Assembly (NCBI GenBank): GCA_905215055.1
Contig: CAJMOH010000069.1
Location: 1 to 10,460 of the forward strand
DNA length: 10,460 bases
From: an uncultured bacterium
GTDB lineage: Bacteria > Bacillota > Clostridia > Oscillospirales > Acutalibacteraceae
Direction of reading: 5' to 3'
Shown: piece after piece, positions 1-6,622 of the stretch
How positions within the stretch are numbered: the first letter of the stretch is position 1
Layout of the letters: every line of letters starts with the position of its first letter
Translations under genes and position numbers: made by a program
The notes under the pieces: model-generated
What the model saw: the letters and a program-made list of their open reading frames with translations, nothing else
Told to the model about the DNA's origin: nothing
The model's database searches: none

Positions 1-59
1 GGAAACCCAACGAAAAAGAGGACATGTCCTCTTTTTCGTTGGGAAACCCAACGAAAAAG
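1..59. repeat. 38-bp perfect palindrome with partial tandem copy, likely bidirectional terminator
   Basis: Positions 6-24 and 25-43 are exact reverse complements, so 6-43 is a 38-bp palindrome. Its core has the A-run / GC / T-run form of an intrinsic terminator working in both directions (AAAAAGAGGAC at 13-23, GTCCTCTTTTT at 26-36). The 18-nt unit at 1-18 (ggaaacccaacgaaaaag) recurs exactly at 42-59. The right arm 31-43 can therefore also pair with 47-59 across an AAA loop, giving two competing hairpins. The window starts inside the repeat unit, so more copies may lie to the left. The likely role is to end an upstream transcript, but the duplicated arm is more than a simple terminator needs. 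Confidence 0.75.
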
Positions 60-337
60 CTCTGTATGAATCAAGAGGAATAGAAAGGTGGTTTCATGGG
101 AAAAGCTGAAGTAAGCTGCAAAGAGGCTTTGTCTGGTCCTGCTTTTGTTCCAGGCGGAGTGAAGCTCTGTGCGGCAGGCCCCGGCAGAGAAATGGACGTG
201 TGACACCTTGACAAAGAAAACGTTCCAGTGCGCGGAGCAGGCCCGCTGGGAAAACATCCCATGAATGACCTGTGGGAAATCCTGTGCGCCGTGTTACGGA
301 ATAGAAGGAAACTATCAAAAAAGAGGAATGAATCGAA
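60..337. other. Intergenic region before the glycosyltransferase, no supported gene
   Basis: There is no long ORF on the + strand, and the minus-strand ORFs here have no recognisable family signature. Two short + strand ORFs (96-203, 35 codons, and 261-350, 29 codons) can be read but lack similarity that I recognise. A perfect TTGACA at 208-213 has no -10 element at a workable distance. The useful element is the purine-rich ribosome site at 321-327 that serves the next gene. Confidence 0.5.
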
Positions 338-1681
338 ATGGCGGGAGTAATGAATGTGCTTGGCACAAAGATAAAACAGGGAACCCCTTCCTTCGCAAGA
401 GAGCATCGAGCGGCTTTGATCGTGTTGCTCTTGCTTCTTGTTCTGCGGCTGATGACTCTTTACAGCTTGGGCTTTACCTACTCTCTGGAGAGTGATGACC
501 TCTCCTATATCGAAAGCGGCATTCAGTTTGCCAGAACAGGAACCATCTCCATGCACGACGCATATCCCAGCGCGCAGATTATGCCGGGCATGACAGTGCT
601 GATCGGGCTTTTTGTGCTGCTGTTTGGCGAGGGAAAGCTGCTCTGGATCGCTTTGAAGGTGCTGTGGATCTGTATGGGTCTGGGGACGGCCTGGCTTATT
701 TACCGGAGTGTTTGCCTGTTTGTTCCCAAATGGTGCGGCGTTATCGGGATGCTTCCCCTGTTCCGGGCGGATTTCATCTGGATGGATAATCTTATTTTAA
801 CCGAAACCCCCTTTATGCTGGCCCTGACCGCCATGGTGTACTACACGCTGCGGATGGGAAAGCAGCCGGGCTTTCGCTATTTTTGGCCATGCGCGATTTC
901 GTATATGGCCGGCTTAATGCTGAAGGCGAATATCGCGCTGTATCCTCTGTTCGCTCTGGTGTATTTGCTGGTTGTCAAATATGACAGGAAGCTTCTGGCA
1001 AAGCAGTGCGTGGTCTTGGCCGGAGTTGTCCTTTGCTTTGTCATTCCCTGGAGTATTCGCAATTATGTTCAGTTTCACGCATTTGTGCCGCTGACCTACG
1101 GCGCGGGAAATCCCACGCTGTTAGGGACGTATCAGGGAGAGGGGTTTCCCTCCGACGACAAACTGGATTATGAAACAAACGTAGAAAAGGTGGCAGAGGA
1201 AAAATACGCGGATTACTACAACGATGCGGGAAAGGTGCTTCCTCAGTATCAGCGCTACGTTTCCTTGCAGAAGGATGCCATACAAGCAAGATACAGGCAG
1301 CAGGTGTGGTGGAACACAGACTATAAGAAAATGCTGTATTCCTATGGGGTAATCAAGCCCCAAACGATGATTGAAAGTGTGTTTTACTGGGATACGGTGT
1401 TTGATCAGCCCATAGAGACCCTGCAGCAAATTCAGCGAGTGGATCTGTATCTGTGCATCGCCTCGCTGGCTGCGGCGCTGGTTTTGAAGCGCCACAGGAA
1501 GCCCCTGCTTTTTGTCACGGCTGTCTATTTGGGGAATATCTATATCTACTCCATGACCTATGCCTTTTCCAGATATAACGCCTCGTTAATGAGCATGAGA
1601 TTTATCCTTCTTGGTATTGGAGCGGGATTGCTGGTGCTGCTTCTTAAACGCGGCATGGATACCATGACGGCTAAAGGCTGA
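338..1681 (+). CDS. GT-C fold membrane glycosyltransferase (GT39/ArnT/PMT-like)
   Basis: This is a 447-residue polytopic membrane protein, predicted to move a sugar from a lipid-phosphate donor onto an acceptor on the outer face of the membrane. The GT-C signature is visible. After the first membrane helix (about 25-46) comes a loop with the acidic pair D53-D54 (motif ESDDLSYIESG), where the catalytic acidic residue of this superfamily lies. TETPF at 155-159 matches the conserved acidic site of the second loop. PWSIRNY at 237-243 followed by FVPLTYGAGN, and SRYNASLMSM at 411-420, are typical of GT39-like proteins. Residues 265-345 form a hydrophilic outer segment. The start at 338 is chosen for AAGAGGA at 321-327; Met5 at 350 is an alternative. 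It stands alone, so the acceptor is unknown. Cell-wall or surface glycopolymer modification is an inference. Confidence 0.8.
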   Translation: MAGVMNVLGTKIKQGTPSFAREHRAALIVLLLLLVLRLMTLYSLGFTYSLESDDLSYIESGIQFARTGTISMHDAYPSAQIMPGMTVLIGLFVLLFGEGKLLWIALKVLWICMGLGTAWLIYRSVCLFVPKWCGVIGMLPLFRADFIWMDNLILTETPFMLALTAMVYYTLRMGKQPGFRYFWPCAISYMAGLMLKANIALYPLFALVYLLVVKYDRKLLAKQCVVLAGVVLCFVIPWSIRNYVQFHAFVPLTYGAGNPTLLGTYQGEGFPSDDKLDYETNVEKVAEEKYADYYNDAGKVLPQYQRYVSLQKDAIQARYRQQVWWNTDYKKMLYSYGVIKPQTMIESVFYWDTVFDQPIETLQQIQRVDLYLCIASLAAALVLKRHRKPLLFVTAVYLGNIYIYSMTYAFSRYNASLMSMRFILLGIGAGLLVLLLKRGMDTMTAKG

Positions 1682-1707
1682 GCCATCACAGGCACCGAAT
1701 TACGATC

Positions 1708-1902
1708 TTGACCGCAGAGGGCGGCCTTTCCCAATTCCCCGACAGCAACACCGTCGCTGATGGGGCGGAAGCTGTCATGTTCTGGGCCAGCAACGAGCTG
1801 ATTAACGGCCACGACGACGGCACCATCGACACCGCAGGCCTTGGAACCAGAGCCCAGGCGGCTAGTATTATAGTGTATTTTGATAAGAATGTTGGAAAGT
1901 AA
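1708..1902 (+). pseudogene. Remnant of an SLH (S-layer homology) domain protein, C-terminal end
   Basis: The frame reads LSQFPDSNTVADGAEAVMFW, then LINGHDDGTIDTAGLGTRAQ and AASIIVYF, ending a few residues later at TAA 1900-1902. This follows the SLH consensus: F-x-D start, W-A helix, L-I-x-G, T/I-x-P-like turn, then the T-R-A-Q helix. It fits the last SLH repeat of a surface protein. SLH modules bind secondary cell-wall polymers. Only one repeat survives. The frame has only a TTG as a possible start, no convincing ribosome site, and lies 26 nt after the glycosyltransferase stop. A 5'-truncated gene is the simplest reading. A terminator follows at once, as for the 3' end of a former gene. A short expressed protein cannot be excluded. 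Confidence 0.7.
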
Positions 1903-1919
1903 AAAAGTGAACCATTGCG

Positions 1920-1947
1920 GAAGGGCCGGGATTTCTCCCGGCCCTTC
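1920..1947 (+). terminator. Intrinsic terminator after the SLH remnant
   Basis: A perfect 12-bp GC-rich stem (1920-1931 with 1936-1947) with a TTTC loop is followed by TGTTT. It probably ends transcription from the glycosyltransferase and the SLH remnant, and insulates the permease operon. Confidence 0.85.
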
Positions 1948-1952
1948 TGTTT

Positions 1953-2102
1953 ATCCCAAAGAAGAGTCAATGCCCACGCCGCTGGCGGCCAAAAAAGGAA
2001 CTGTGAGATGTCTCAAGCGATACGAGTGCTTTCCCAGGGCTTTTCACGAAGAAGCAAAGCAAAAATTTTTTAGTGACAAAATTGTGTTTCACTTGATAAA
2101 GG
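1953..2102. other. Intergenic region upstream of the permease operon
   Basis: I see no gene here. An AT-rich stretch at 2061-2102 precedes the main promoter. It holds short inverted arms AGTGA (2072-2076) and TCACT (2089-2093), and a weaker promoter-like pair (GTGACA 2073-2078, GATAAA 2095-2100, 16 nt apart). These could be a second promoter or an operator but are not strong enough to call. Confidence 0.35.
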
Positions 2103-2103
2103 A

Positions 2104-2132
2104 TTGACAAACTGAAGGAATGGTAGTATCCT
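2104..2132 (+). promoter_or_regulatory. Sigma-A type promoter of the permease/reductase operon
   Basis: A perfect -35 TTGACA at 2104-2109 and TATCCT at 2127-2132 (4 of 6 matches to TATAAT) are separated by exactly 17 nt. Transcription would start near 2139, leaving a leader of about 75 nt before the first permease. Confidence 0.65.
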
Positions 2133-2142
2133 ATCCAATAGA

Positions 2143-2161
2143 TAGTTTAAGTCTTAAACTA
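2143..2161. promoter_or_regulatory. 19-bp dyad, candidate operator just downstream of the promoter
   Basis: TAGTTTAAGTCTTAAACTA is a perfect inverted repeat of two 9-nt arms around a central T. It overlaps or directly follows the predicted transcription start. Its AT-rich symmetry and position fit a repressor site. The ROK-family repressor at 8389-9600 is the obvious candidate binder, since XylR/NagC-type ROK proteins bind AT-rich dyads, but no matching copy was found near the repressor's own promoter. Confidence 0.45.
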
Positions 2162-2214
2162 AAAGCAAAAACAGAGCTTGAGGGAAAACAATTTAGCAAG
2201 TGGAGCGTGGAAAC

Positions 2215-3762
2215 ATGAGGTTTCAGTACAGATGGTGGGGCAAGGGCGATATGGACGCCTCCATCGGTATCTTCTTCGACGGCTTCTCCAAAATTCTATC
2301 CGCTACGGGCATTATGCTGTTTGTGTTCGGCATGCCGGCGGATATTGTGCTGGGGAAGATTGTGCCAGGTGTTGGCCTGGCTATTTTTGCGGGAAATTTG
2401 TGGTATTTTTATGAGGCCTGGTCTTTGGCTAAAAAGGAGCAGCGTCAGGATGTGACCGCACAGCCCTTTGGCATAGGTGCCTCTCAGCTGACGGGCTGGC
2501 TGTACCTGATTATGGGTCCGGTCTATTGGCAAACTGGCGACGCGGAGTTGGCCTTTCAGGTGGGGCTGGCCGCCTCGCTGATCGGCGGCATGATCGAGGT
2601 GCTGGGAGGCTTTATCGGACGCTGGATCGTAAAGGTGGTCCCCCATAGCGCGTTGATGGGCAATATGGCTTCTTCGGCGCTGGTGTGGCTCTCCTTTGTG
2701 GGGATTGCCATGGTGTTTGACAAGCCCATCTACGCCCTGCTGCCCTTCTGCATGGTCATCATTGACTATCTGGGCAAGGCGGACCGGCGCTTTCAAAAAA
2801 TTCCCACCGGGGTTGTCGCCGTGGTACTGGGTGCGGTCATTGCCTGGTGCGGCGGGTATCTCACCTGGGACAACTTTACCTCCTCCTTTGCGGATCTGGG
2901 CTTTTATCCTCCTACCTTCTGCGGCGGGGACATCCTCAAGGGTATCAAGGGGATTTTCCCCTTTCTGCCGGTTATTATTCCTCTGCAAATCAACAATTTC
3001 CTTTCTACCTTGCAGGGAATTGAGGCTGCCAAGGCTGTGGGTGACAGCTATCCCGAGCGCCGCTCTATGGTGATGGACGGCTGCTCCACCATGCTGGGCA
3101 GCCTGTTTGGAAATCCTTTTCCCACCACGGTGTATTTCGGACATCCCGGTTGGAAGGAGCTGGGTGCGCGGGCTGGATTTTCCCTGGTAAACGCGGCGGC
3201 TTATCTGGTGATTTGCCTCTCTGGCCTGACGGGTGTGCTGATGGCCCTTATCCCCACCGAGGCGGTGATGGTGCTGCTGGTGTTTGTGGGCTTCTCTGTA
3301 ACAGCCGCCACGTTCCAGGAGCTGGACAAAAAGTATGTCAATGTGGTGCTTCTTTCCCTGATCCCCATTTTGTTCCAATATATCCAAACGCAGATCAGCT
3401 CTTCGGTTCAGGCAGCGGGTACCACGCTGGAGGCCCTGACGGCCGCCCAGTTTGCGGAATACTCCGTACCCATCAACGGCATTCAGTACCTGGGCAACGG
3501 CGCGTTTCTTTCCAGCCTGCTGCTGGCAGGTCTGCTGGCCTATGTGGTGGATAAAAAGTATTTCCACGCGGCGGCCTTCGCGGGAGCCTTGGCCCTTTGC
3601 TCCTTCATTGGGATGATCCACGCTCCCTCTGTGGCTTTGTTCCCGGCAGAGAGCGTCCCCTTTGGGATTGTGTACCTGGTGGCTGGCGCATGGCTGGTGG
3701 CCAAGGGCCTGCTGTTCCGCCAGGACAGGCAGGGAGGCAAGCCGGCCTCCGGCACCTTGTAA
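2215..3762 (+). CDS. NCS2-type nucleobase/ascorbate superfamily permease (copy A)
   Basis: This is a 515-residue polytopic membrane protein of the xanthine/uracil permease superfamily (Pfam PF00860-like), expected to import a small heterocycle, probably with a cation. It opens with GDMDASIGIFFDGFSK (11-26). The half-helix 3 segment is VTAQPFGIGASQ (80-91), followed by TGDAELAFQVG. LQINNFLSTLQGIEAAKAVG (257-276) carries the acidic residue (E270) expected in the helix 8 substrate region. LFGNPFPTTVYFGHPGWK (297-314) is the second half-helix. An extra polar loop (about 396-422) is absent from the next gene's protein. ATG 2215 is preferred because GGAG at 2202-2205 lies 9 nt upstream and the length before the first motif matches the paralogue. 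A GTG at 2200 would add five residues. Substrate unknown. Confidence 0.82.
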   Translation: MRFQYRWWGKGDMDASIGIFFDGFSKILSATGIMLFVFGMPADIVLGKIVPGVGLAIFAGNLWYFYEAWSLAKKEQRQDVTAQPFGIGASQLTGWLYLIMGPVYWQTGDAELAFQVGLAASLIGGMIEVLGGFIGRWIVKVVPHSALMGNMASSALVWLSFVGIAMVFDKPIYALLPFCMVIIDYLGKADRRFQKIPTGVVAVVLGAVIAWCGGYLTWDNFTSSFADLGFYPPTFCGGDILKGIKGIFPFLPVIIPLQINNFLSTLQGIEAAKAVGDSYPERRSMVMDGCSTMLGSLFGNPFPTTVYFGHPGWKELGARAGFSLVNAAAYLVICLSGLTGVLMALIPTEAVMVLLVFVGFSVTAATFQELDKKYVNVVLLSLIPILFQYIQTQISSSVQAAGTTLEALTAAQFAEYSVPINGIQYLGNGAFLSSLLLAGLLAYVVDKKYFHAAAFAGALALCSFIGMIHAPSVALFPAESVPFGIVYLVAGAWLVAKGLLFRQDRQGGKPASGTL

Positions 3763-3833
3763 CAAAAAGGCACCTTCGCTCTGGCTTCAGGGCGCGGCAT
3801 AGATTCAATCGTTTTTACTTAGGAGGAAGAAAA

Positions 3834-5357
3834 ATGACGGACAGCGTAAAGATCCCACTGTTCAAAAAAGCGGACTTGGACGCTTCCATCGGTGTGTTTT
3901 TCGATGGGTTTTCCAAGGTGATTGTGGCCGTGGCCATTCTGCTGGGTACCTTCAGCCTGGATGGCGGCACGGTGTTCGGCACCATGATGCCTGGCGTGCT
4001 GGTAACAGTCATTGTGATGAACGGCGGCCTGTGGCTTTATTACCGCCACATTGCCAAAGCCCGCGGCGACGGGAACCTGACGGCTGTTCCCGCCGGCCTG
4101 CAGGCTGGCCGTATGTTCATCTGGCTGTATTCCATCATGCTGCCGGTGTTCAATATGACCGGCGACGCGGAGCTGGCCTTTAAGGTGGGCGTGCTGGCTC
4201 ATTTTGTGGGCGGCGCGGTATTCATCATCGGTGCCTTTGTGGTGCCTTTGGTGCTGAAGATTGTCCCCGCCGGCGCTCTGTTCGGCTCTTTGGCGGGCGG
4301 CGCTATGGCTTTTCTGGTTCTCCAGTCCATGGACGGCACCCTGAAGATGCCTCTGATCGGCTGGCTCTCTTTGATTGTGCTTTTTGTCATCTATCTGGGC
4401 AAGGTGAACACCAAGCTGCCTGCCGCCTTGATTGCCATTGTGGTGGGCGCTGGCGTCGCGTGGATTACAGGGGCCATGAGCTTCTCCACTGTTACCGACT
4501 CCCTGGCCAACGTGGGCTTCTACCTTCCCAATGTGACCTTTGGCATTTTTTCCGGAGACGTGATCTCCCACATGATTCCCTACCTGCCCATCATCATTGT
4601 GTTCTCTCTCAACGAGGTCATCACGGGCATTCAGGCTGTGGAGCAGGCCAAGGAGTGCGGCGACACCTTCTTCACCACCACCAAGCCCTTGGTGCTGTGC
4701 GGCGTGGCTTCTATGGTGGGCGCCCTGTTCGGCAACCCCCTGGCTGTGGGCCTGTACTGGGGCTATCCCGGCTGGAAAAAGATGGGCTCCGGCACTGGCT
4801 ATCATCTGGGCATTGTGGTGCTGTACGCTCTGGTGGGCCTCACCGGCCTGTCCGCCATCATCACCGCCTTTATCCCCGAGGCCGTGGTGCTGCCCATCCT
4901 GGTGTTTGTGGGTATCTCCAGCTATTCCCAGGCCTTTGAGGTGGTCACCAAGAAGTATTATCCCGCGGTGATTATGGCCTCTCTGCCTGTGGTGATGGAT
5001 TTCATCATGGACAACGTGGCCGAGGGCAAGCTGGCCGGTTTCCTGGCCTTTGACAACGGCTCGGCCTTTGTGGGCCTGCTGGTGGGCTGCGTGTTTGTGT
5101 TCATCATCGACAACGACTGGCTGAAGGCGGCCATCACCAACGTGGTGGCGCTGGCCCTGACAGGCATTGGCATGATCCACTCTCCCGGCCTGCTGTTTAC
5201 CAGCACCTACAACCCGGATCTGGGCTTTGTGGCGGTCTACTGTGTGCTGATCGCGGCCTTCCTGGTGATGCACTTCATCAAATTTAACCAGAAAGCCCAT
5301 CAGGCGGACCTAGAGGCGGAAAAAGCAGCCGCCCTGGCAGCCGCCAAGCAAGAATAA
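3834..5357 (+). CDS. NCS2-type nucleobase/ascorbate superfamily permease (copy B)
   Basis: This 507-residue membrane permease is paralogous to the one just upstream along its whole length: KADLDASIGVFFDGFSK (12-28), TGDAELAFKVGV (109-120), PGWKKMG (312-318) and GIGMIHSPG (444-452) line up. The presumed substrate segments differ. TAVPAGLQAG (83-92) replaces TAQPFGIGAS, SLNEVITGIQAVEQ (258-271) replaces QINNFLSTLQGIEA, and NPLAVGLYWGY (301-311) replaces NPFPTTVYFGH. The acidic residue of the helix 8 region (E270) is kept. The C terminus ends in a charged, alanine-rich tail. The open frame extends left to 3597 but overlaps gene A; ATG 3834 with AGGAGG at 3821-3826 is clearly the start. The 71-nt gap and shared strand suggest one operon. 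Either the two carry different substrates or they act together; the sequence does not decide. Confidence 0.84.
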   Translation: MTDSVKIPLFKKADLDASIGVFFDGFSKVIVAVAILLGTFSLDGGTVFGTMMPGVLVTVIVMNGGLWLYYRHIAKARGDGNLTAVPAGLQAGRMFIWLYSIMLPVFNMTGDAELAFKVGVLAHFVGGAVFIIGAFVVPLVLKIVPAGALFGSLAGGAMAFLVLQSMDGTLKMPLIGWLSLIVLFVIYLGKVNTKLPAALIAIVVGAGVAWITGAMSFSTVTDSLANVGFYLPNVTFGIFSGDVISHMIPYLPIIIVFSLNEVITGIQAVEQAKECGDTFFTTTKPLVLCGVASMVGALFGNPLAVGLYWGYPGWKKMGSGTGYHLGIVVLYALVGLTGLSAIITAFIPEAVVLPILVFVGISSYSQAFEVVTKKYYPAVIMASLPVVMDFIMDNVAEGKLAGFLAFDNGSAFVGLLVGCVFVFIIDNDWLKAAITNVVALALTGIGMIHSPGLLFTSTYNPDLGFVAVYCVLIAAFLVMHFIKFNQKAHQADLEAEKAAALAAAKQE

Positions 5358-5376
5358 TTCCGGAGGAATCTGTCCT

Positions 5377-5940
5377 ATGAAAACCCTAGTTATCACCGGT
5401 GCGGCCCGGAAAAACGGCCACACCAACCAAATGGTCAAGCTGTTTCTGGATACCCTGGGCGGCGAGTACACCATCATCGATGCCTATCGGGCAGAGAATA
5501 TTGCTCCCTGCAAGGACTGCCGCTATTGCTGGCACAAGAAGGGCTGCTCCATTCATGACGGCATGGATGAAGTCTACCGGCTGCTGGAGGAGGCCGACAA
5601 CGTGGTGCTGGCCTCTCCCATGTACTTCCACTCCGTCACTGGCAAATTCAAGAGCCTGATCGACCGGTTTCAGGTGTACTGGGCCGGTCATGTCCGGAAC
5701 GATATGCCTGAGAAGCCGCTGCGCAAGGGCGCCATTTTGATGGTGGGCGGCGCGCCCAGCTTCCCCAACCAGTTTTTGGGGGGCGAGCTGGTGATGAAAA
5801 ACCTGTTGAACGACCTGAGCACCGAGTGTCTGGGCGAGGTCTGCCTGCCCAACTCGGACCACGACTCCCTGGAGACTCGCCCGGACATCGCCGCCCAGGT
5901 GGTGGAGCTGGCGGAGAAAATGAAGGCCGCGCAGGAATAA
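5377..5940 (+). CDS. Flavodoxin-fold NAD(P)H reductase, iron-sulfur flavoprotein-like
   Basis: This 187-residue cytoplasmic protein belongs to the NADPH-dependent FMN reductase / iron-sulfur flavoprotein group. The N terminus MKTLVITGAARKNGHTNQMV forms strand 1 and the FMN phosphate loop (T7 to N17). SPMYFHSVTGKFKSLIDR (80-97) is the classic second flavin loop of this group. Four cysteines, C45, C48, C51 and C57, give C-x2-C-x2-C-x5-C, the compact motif that holds a 4Fe-4S cluster in archaeal and clostridial Isf proteins. A cluster passing electrons to FMN is therefore likely. Start ATG 5377 has GGAGGA at 5362-5367 and lies 19 nt after permease B, implying co-transcription. It probably supplies electrons to, or directly reduces, the imported compound. 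A general quinone or nitro-reductase role is an alternative. Confidence 0.82.
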   Translation: MKTLVITGAARKNGHTNQMVKLFLDTLGGEYTIIDAYRAENIAPCKDCRYCWHKKGCSIHDGMDEVYRLLEEADNVVLASPMYFHSVTGKFKSLIDRFQVYWAGHVRNDMPEKPLRKGAILMVGGAPSFPNQFLGGELVMKNLLNDLSTECLGEVCLPNSDHDSLETRPDIAAQVVELAEKMKAAQE

Positions 5941-6214
5941 AACCGCGAAGCGGCGTAAAGTTTTCGCTGTACGTCCGCAGGACGTACTGGCCTTCTTTCA
6001 AAAGGCTTGCAGGGTGTGGGGCGCGGTTTGCCGGTGGCAAACGAACTGAGCTGACCGAACCGGCAGGTGAGACCAGCGTCCTACGACCTTGACTGGGCGC
6101 AGCCCCGGCCGGGACCAAGAAAGCCCCGATCAGAACAAAAAACCAGGGAACTGGAGCGGCTCAGCCGCCCAGCCATCCCTGAACCTGTAAAAACAAAAAT
6201 AGGAGGATACAATC
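5941..6214. other. 274-nt structured gap inside the operon
   Basis: No convincing gene lies here. Several perfect hairpins follow one another: GTACGTCC/GGACGTAC (5969-5976 with 5980-5987, 3-nt loop), GCCTT/AAGGC (5990-5994 with 6002-6006), GTTTGCC/GGCAAAC (6026-6032 with 6036-6042, 3-nt loop), and a two-tier stem CAGGGA...TCCCTG (6144-6149 with 6176-6181) enclosing GCGGC/GCCGC (6156-6160 with 6164-6168). None has a T-tract, so these are not ordinary terminators. No promoter with good -35 and -10 elements was found. It could be a dispersed extragenic repeat or an RNA element controlling the distal genes. The next gene's AGGAGGA lies at 6201-6207. Confidence 0.5.
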
Positions 6215-6595
6215 ATGCAAGGCTACACATATGTCAAAGGCGAGCACTATCCCGTAGAGCACCTGGTGTTTGAAACCGCCCCCGAGCACGTTCAGGAATT
6301 TTTGGACGTGGACCACGAGGTCTGGACCTTGGGCGAGGCGGAAAGCGATCTCTTCGACCACATCCCCTTCCTGTACAAAGAGGTCTGGGTCAACGACAAC
6401 AAGCCCGGCGAGATGCACTTCATTTTTGTGTGGGAGAGCATCGAGAGCTGGCGCAAAGTGGACGATAAGGAAGTGCAGGCCGCTTTGATCGCCCGCTTCG
6501 AGTCCAAGTTCCAGCATCCCTATAAGCTGACCCGCTGCGTCCAGAACGAGGAGAATTTCGGCATCCACCGTTACAGCCGCTTCGAGCGCATCTAA
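6215..6595 (+). CDS. Small TIGR03792-like protein (ferredoxin-like alpha/beta barrel)
   Basis: This is a 126-residue soluble protein with no signal peptide. The core VEHLVFETAPEHVQEFLDVD (14-33), then EVWTLGEAE, FLYKEVWVND (52-61) and GEMHFIFVWESIESWRKV (65-82) follows the strand-helix-strand-strand pattern of TIGR03792 proteins, which are distantly related to antibiotic-biosynthesis-monooxygenase-type dimers. In that family the strand 2 region has the same K-E/Q-V-W and the late W-x-S-x-x-x-W pattern. The family has no assigned function that I know. Residues 1-12 and about 101-126 extend beyond the core, the tail carrying NFGIHRYSRFE. ATG 6215 has AGGAGGA 7 nt upstream. Lying between reductase genes, it may be a small enzyme or a binding partner of the pathway; this is inference. 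Confidence 0.68.
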   Translation: MQGYTYVKGEHYPVEHLVFETAPEHVQEFLDVDHEVWTLGEAESDLFDHIPFLYKEVWVNDNKPGEMHFIFVWESIESWRKVDDKEVQAALIARFESKFQHPYKLTRCVQNEENFGIHRYSRFERI

Positions 6596-6622
6596 ACTTT
6601 TGTGGGAAAGGATCTGTTTGCA

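Noticed and set aside
96..203. 35-codon ORF starting ATG with GAAAGGTGG upstream
   Set aside because: A usable ribosome site is present, but the product resembles no family I know and sits in a gap where random ORFs of this size are expected.
208..213. Perfect TTGACA upstream of the glycosyltransferase
   Set aside because: No -10-like hexamer lies 15-19 nt downstream.
261..350. 29-codon ORF whose TAA overlaps Met5 of the glycosyltransferase (TAATG)
   Set aside because: It could be a coupled leader, but there is no clear ribosome site, and the glycosyltransferase has a better start at 338.
2296..3765. Long minus-strand ORF (489 codons) across permease A
   Set aside because: Low-complexity, His/Gln/Gly-rich translation with no motif, exactly antisense to a well-supported permease.
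3819..5300. Long minus-strand ORF (493 codons) across permease B
   Set aside because: Same pattern: His/Gln/Gly-rich antisense shadow of a GC-rich membrane protein gene.
6089..6117. Internal promoter in the operon gap starting at TTGACT
   Set aside because: The sequence 15-19 nt downstream is GC-rich with no TATAAT-like hexamer.
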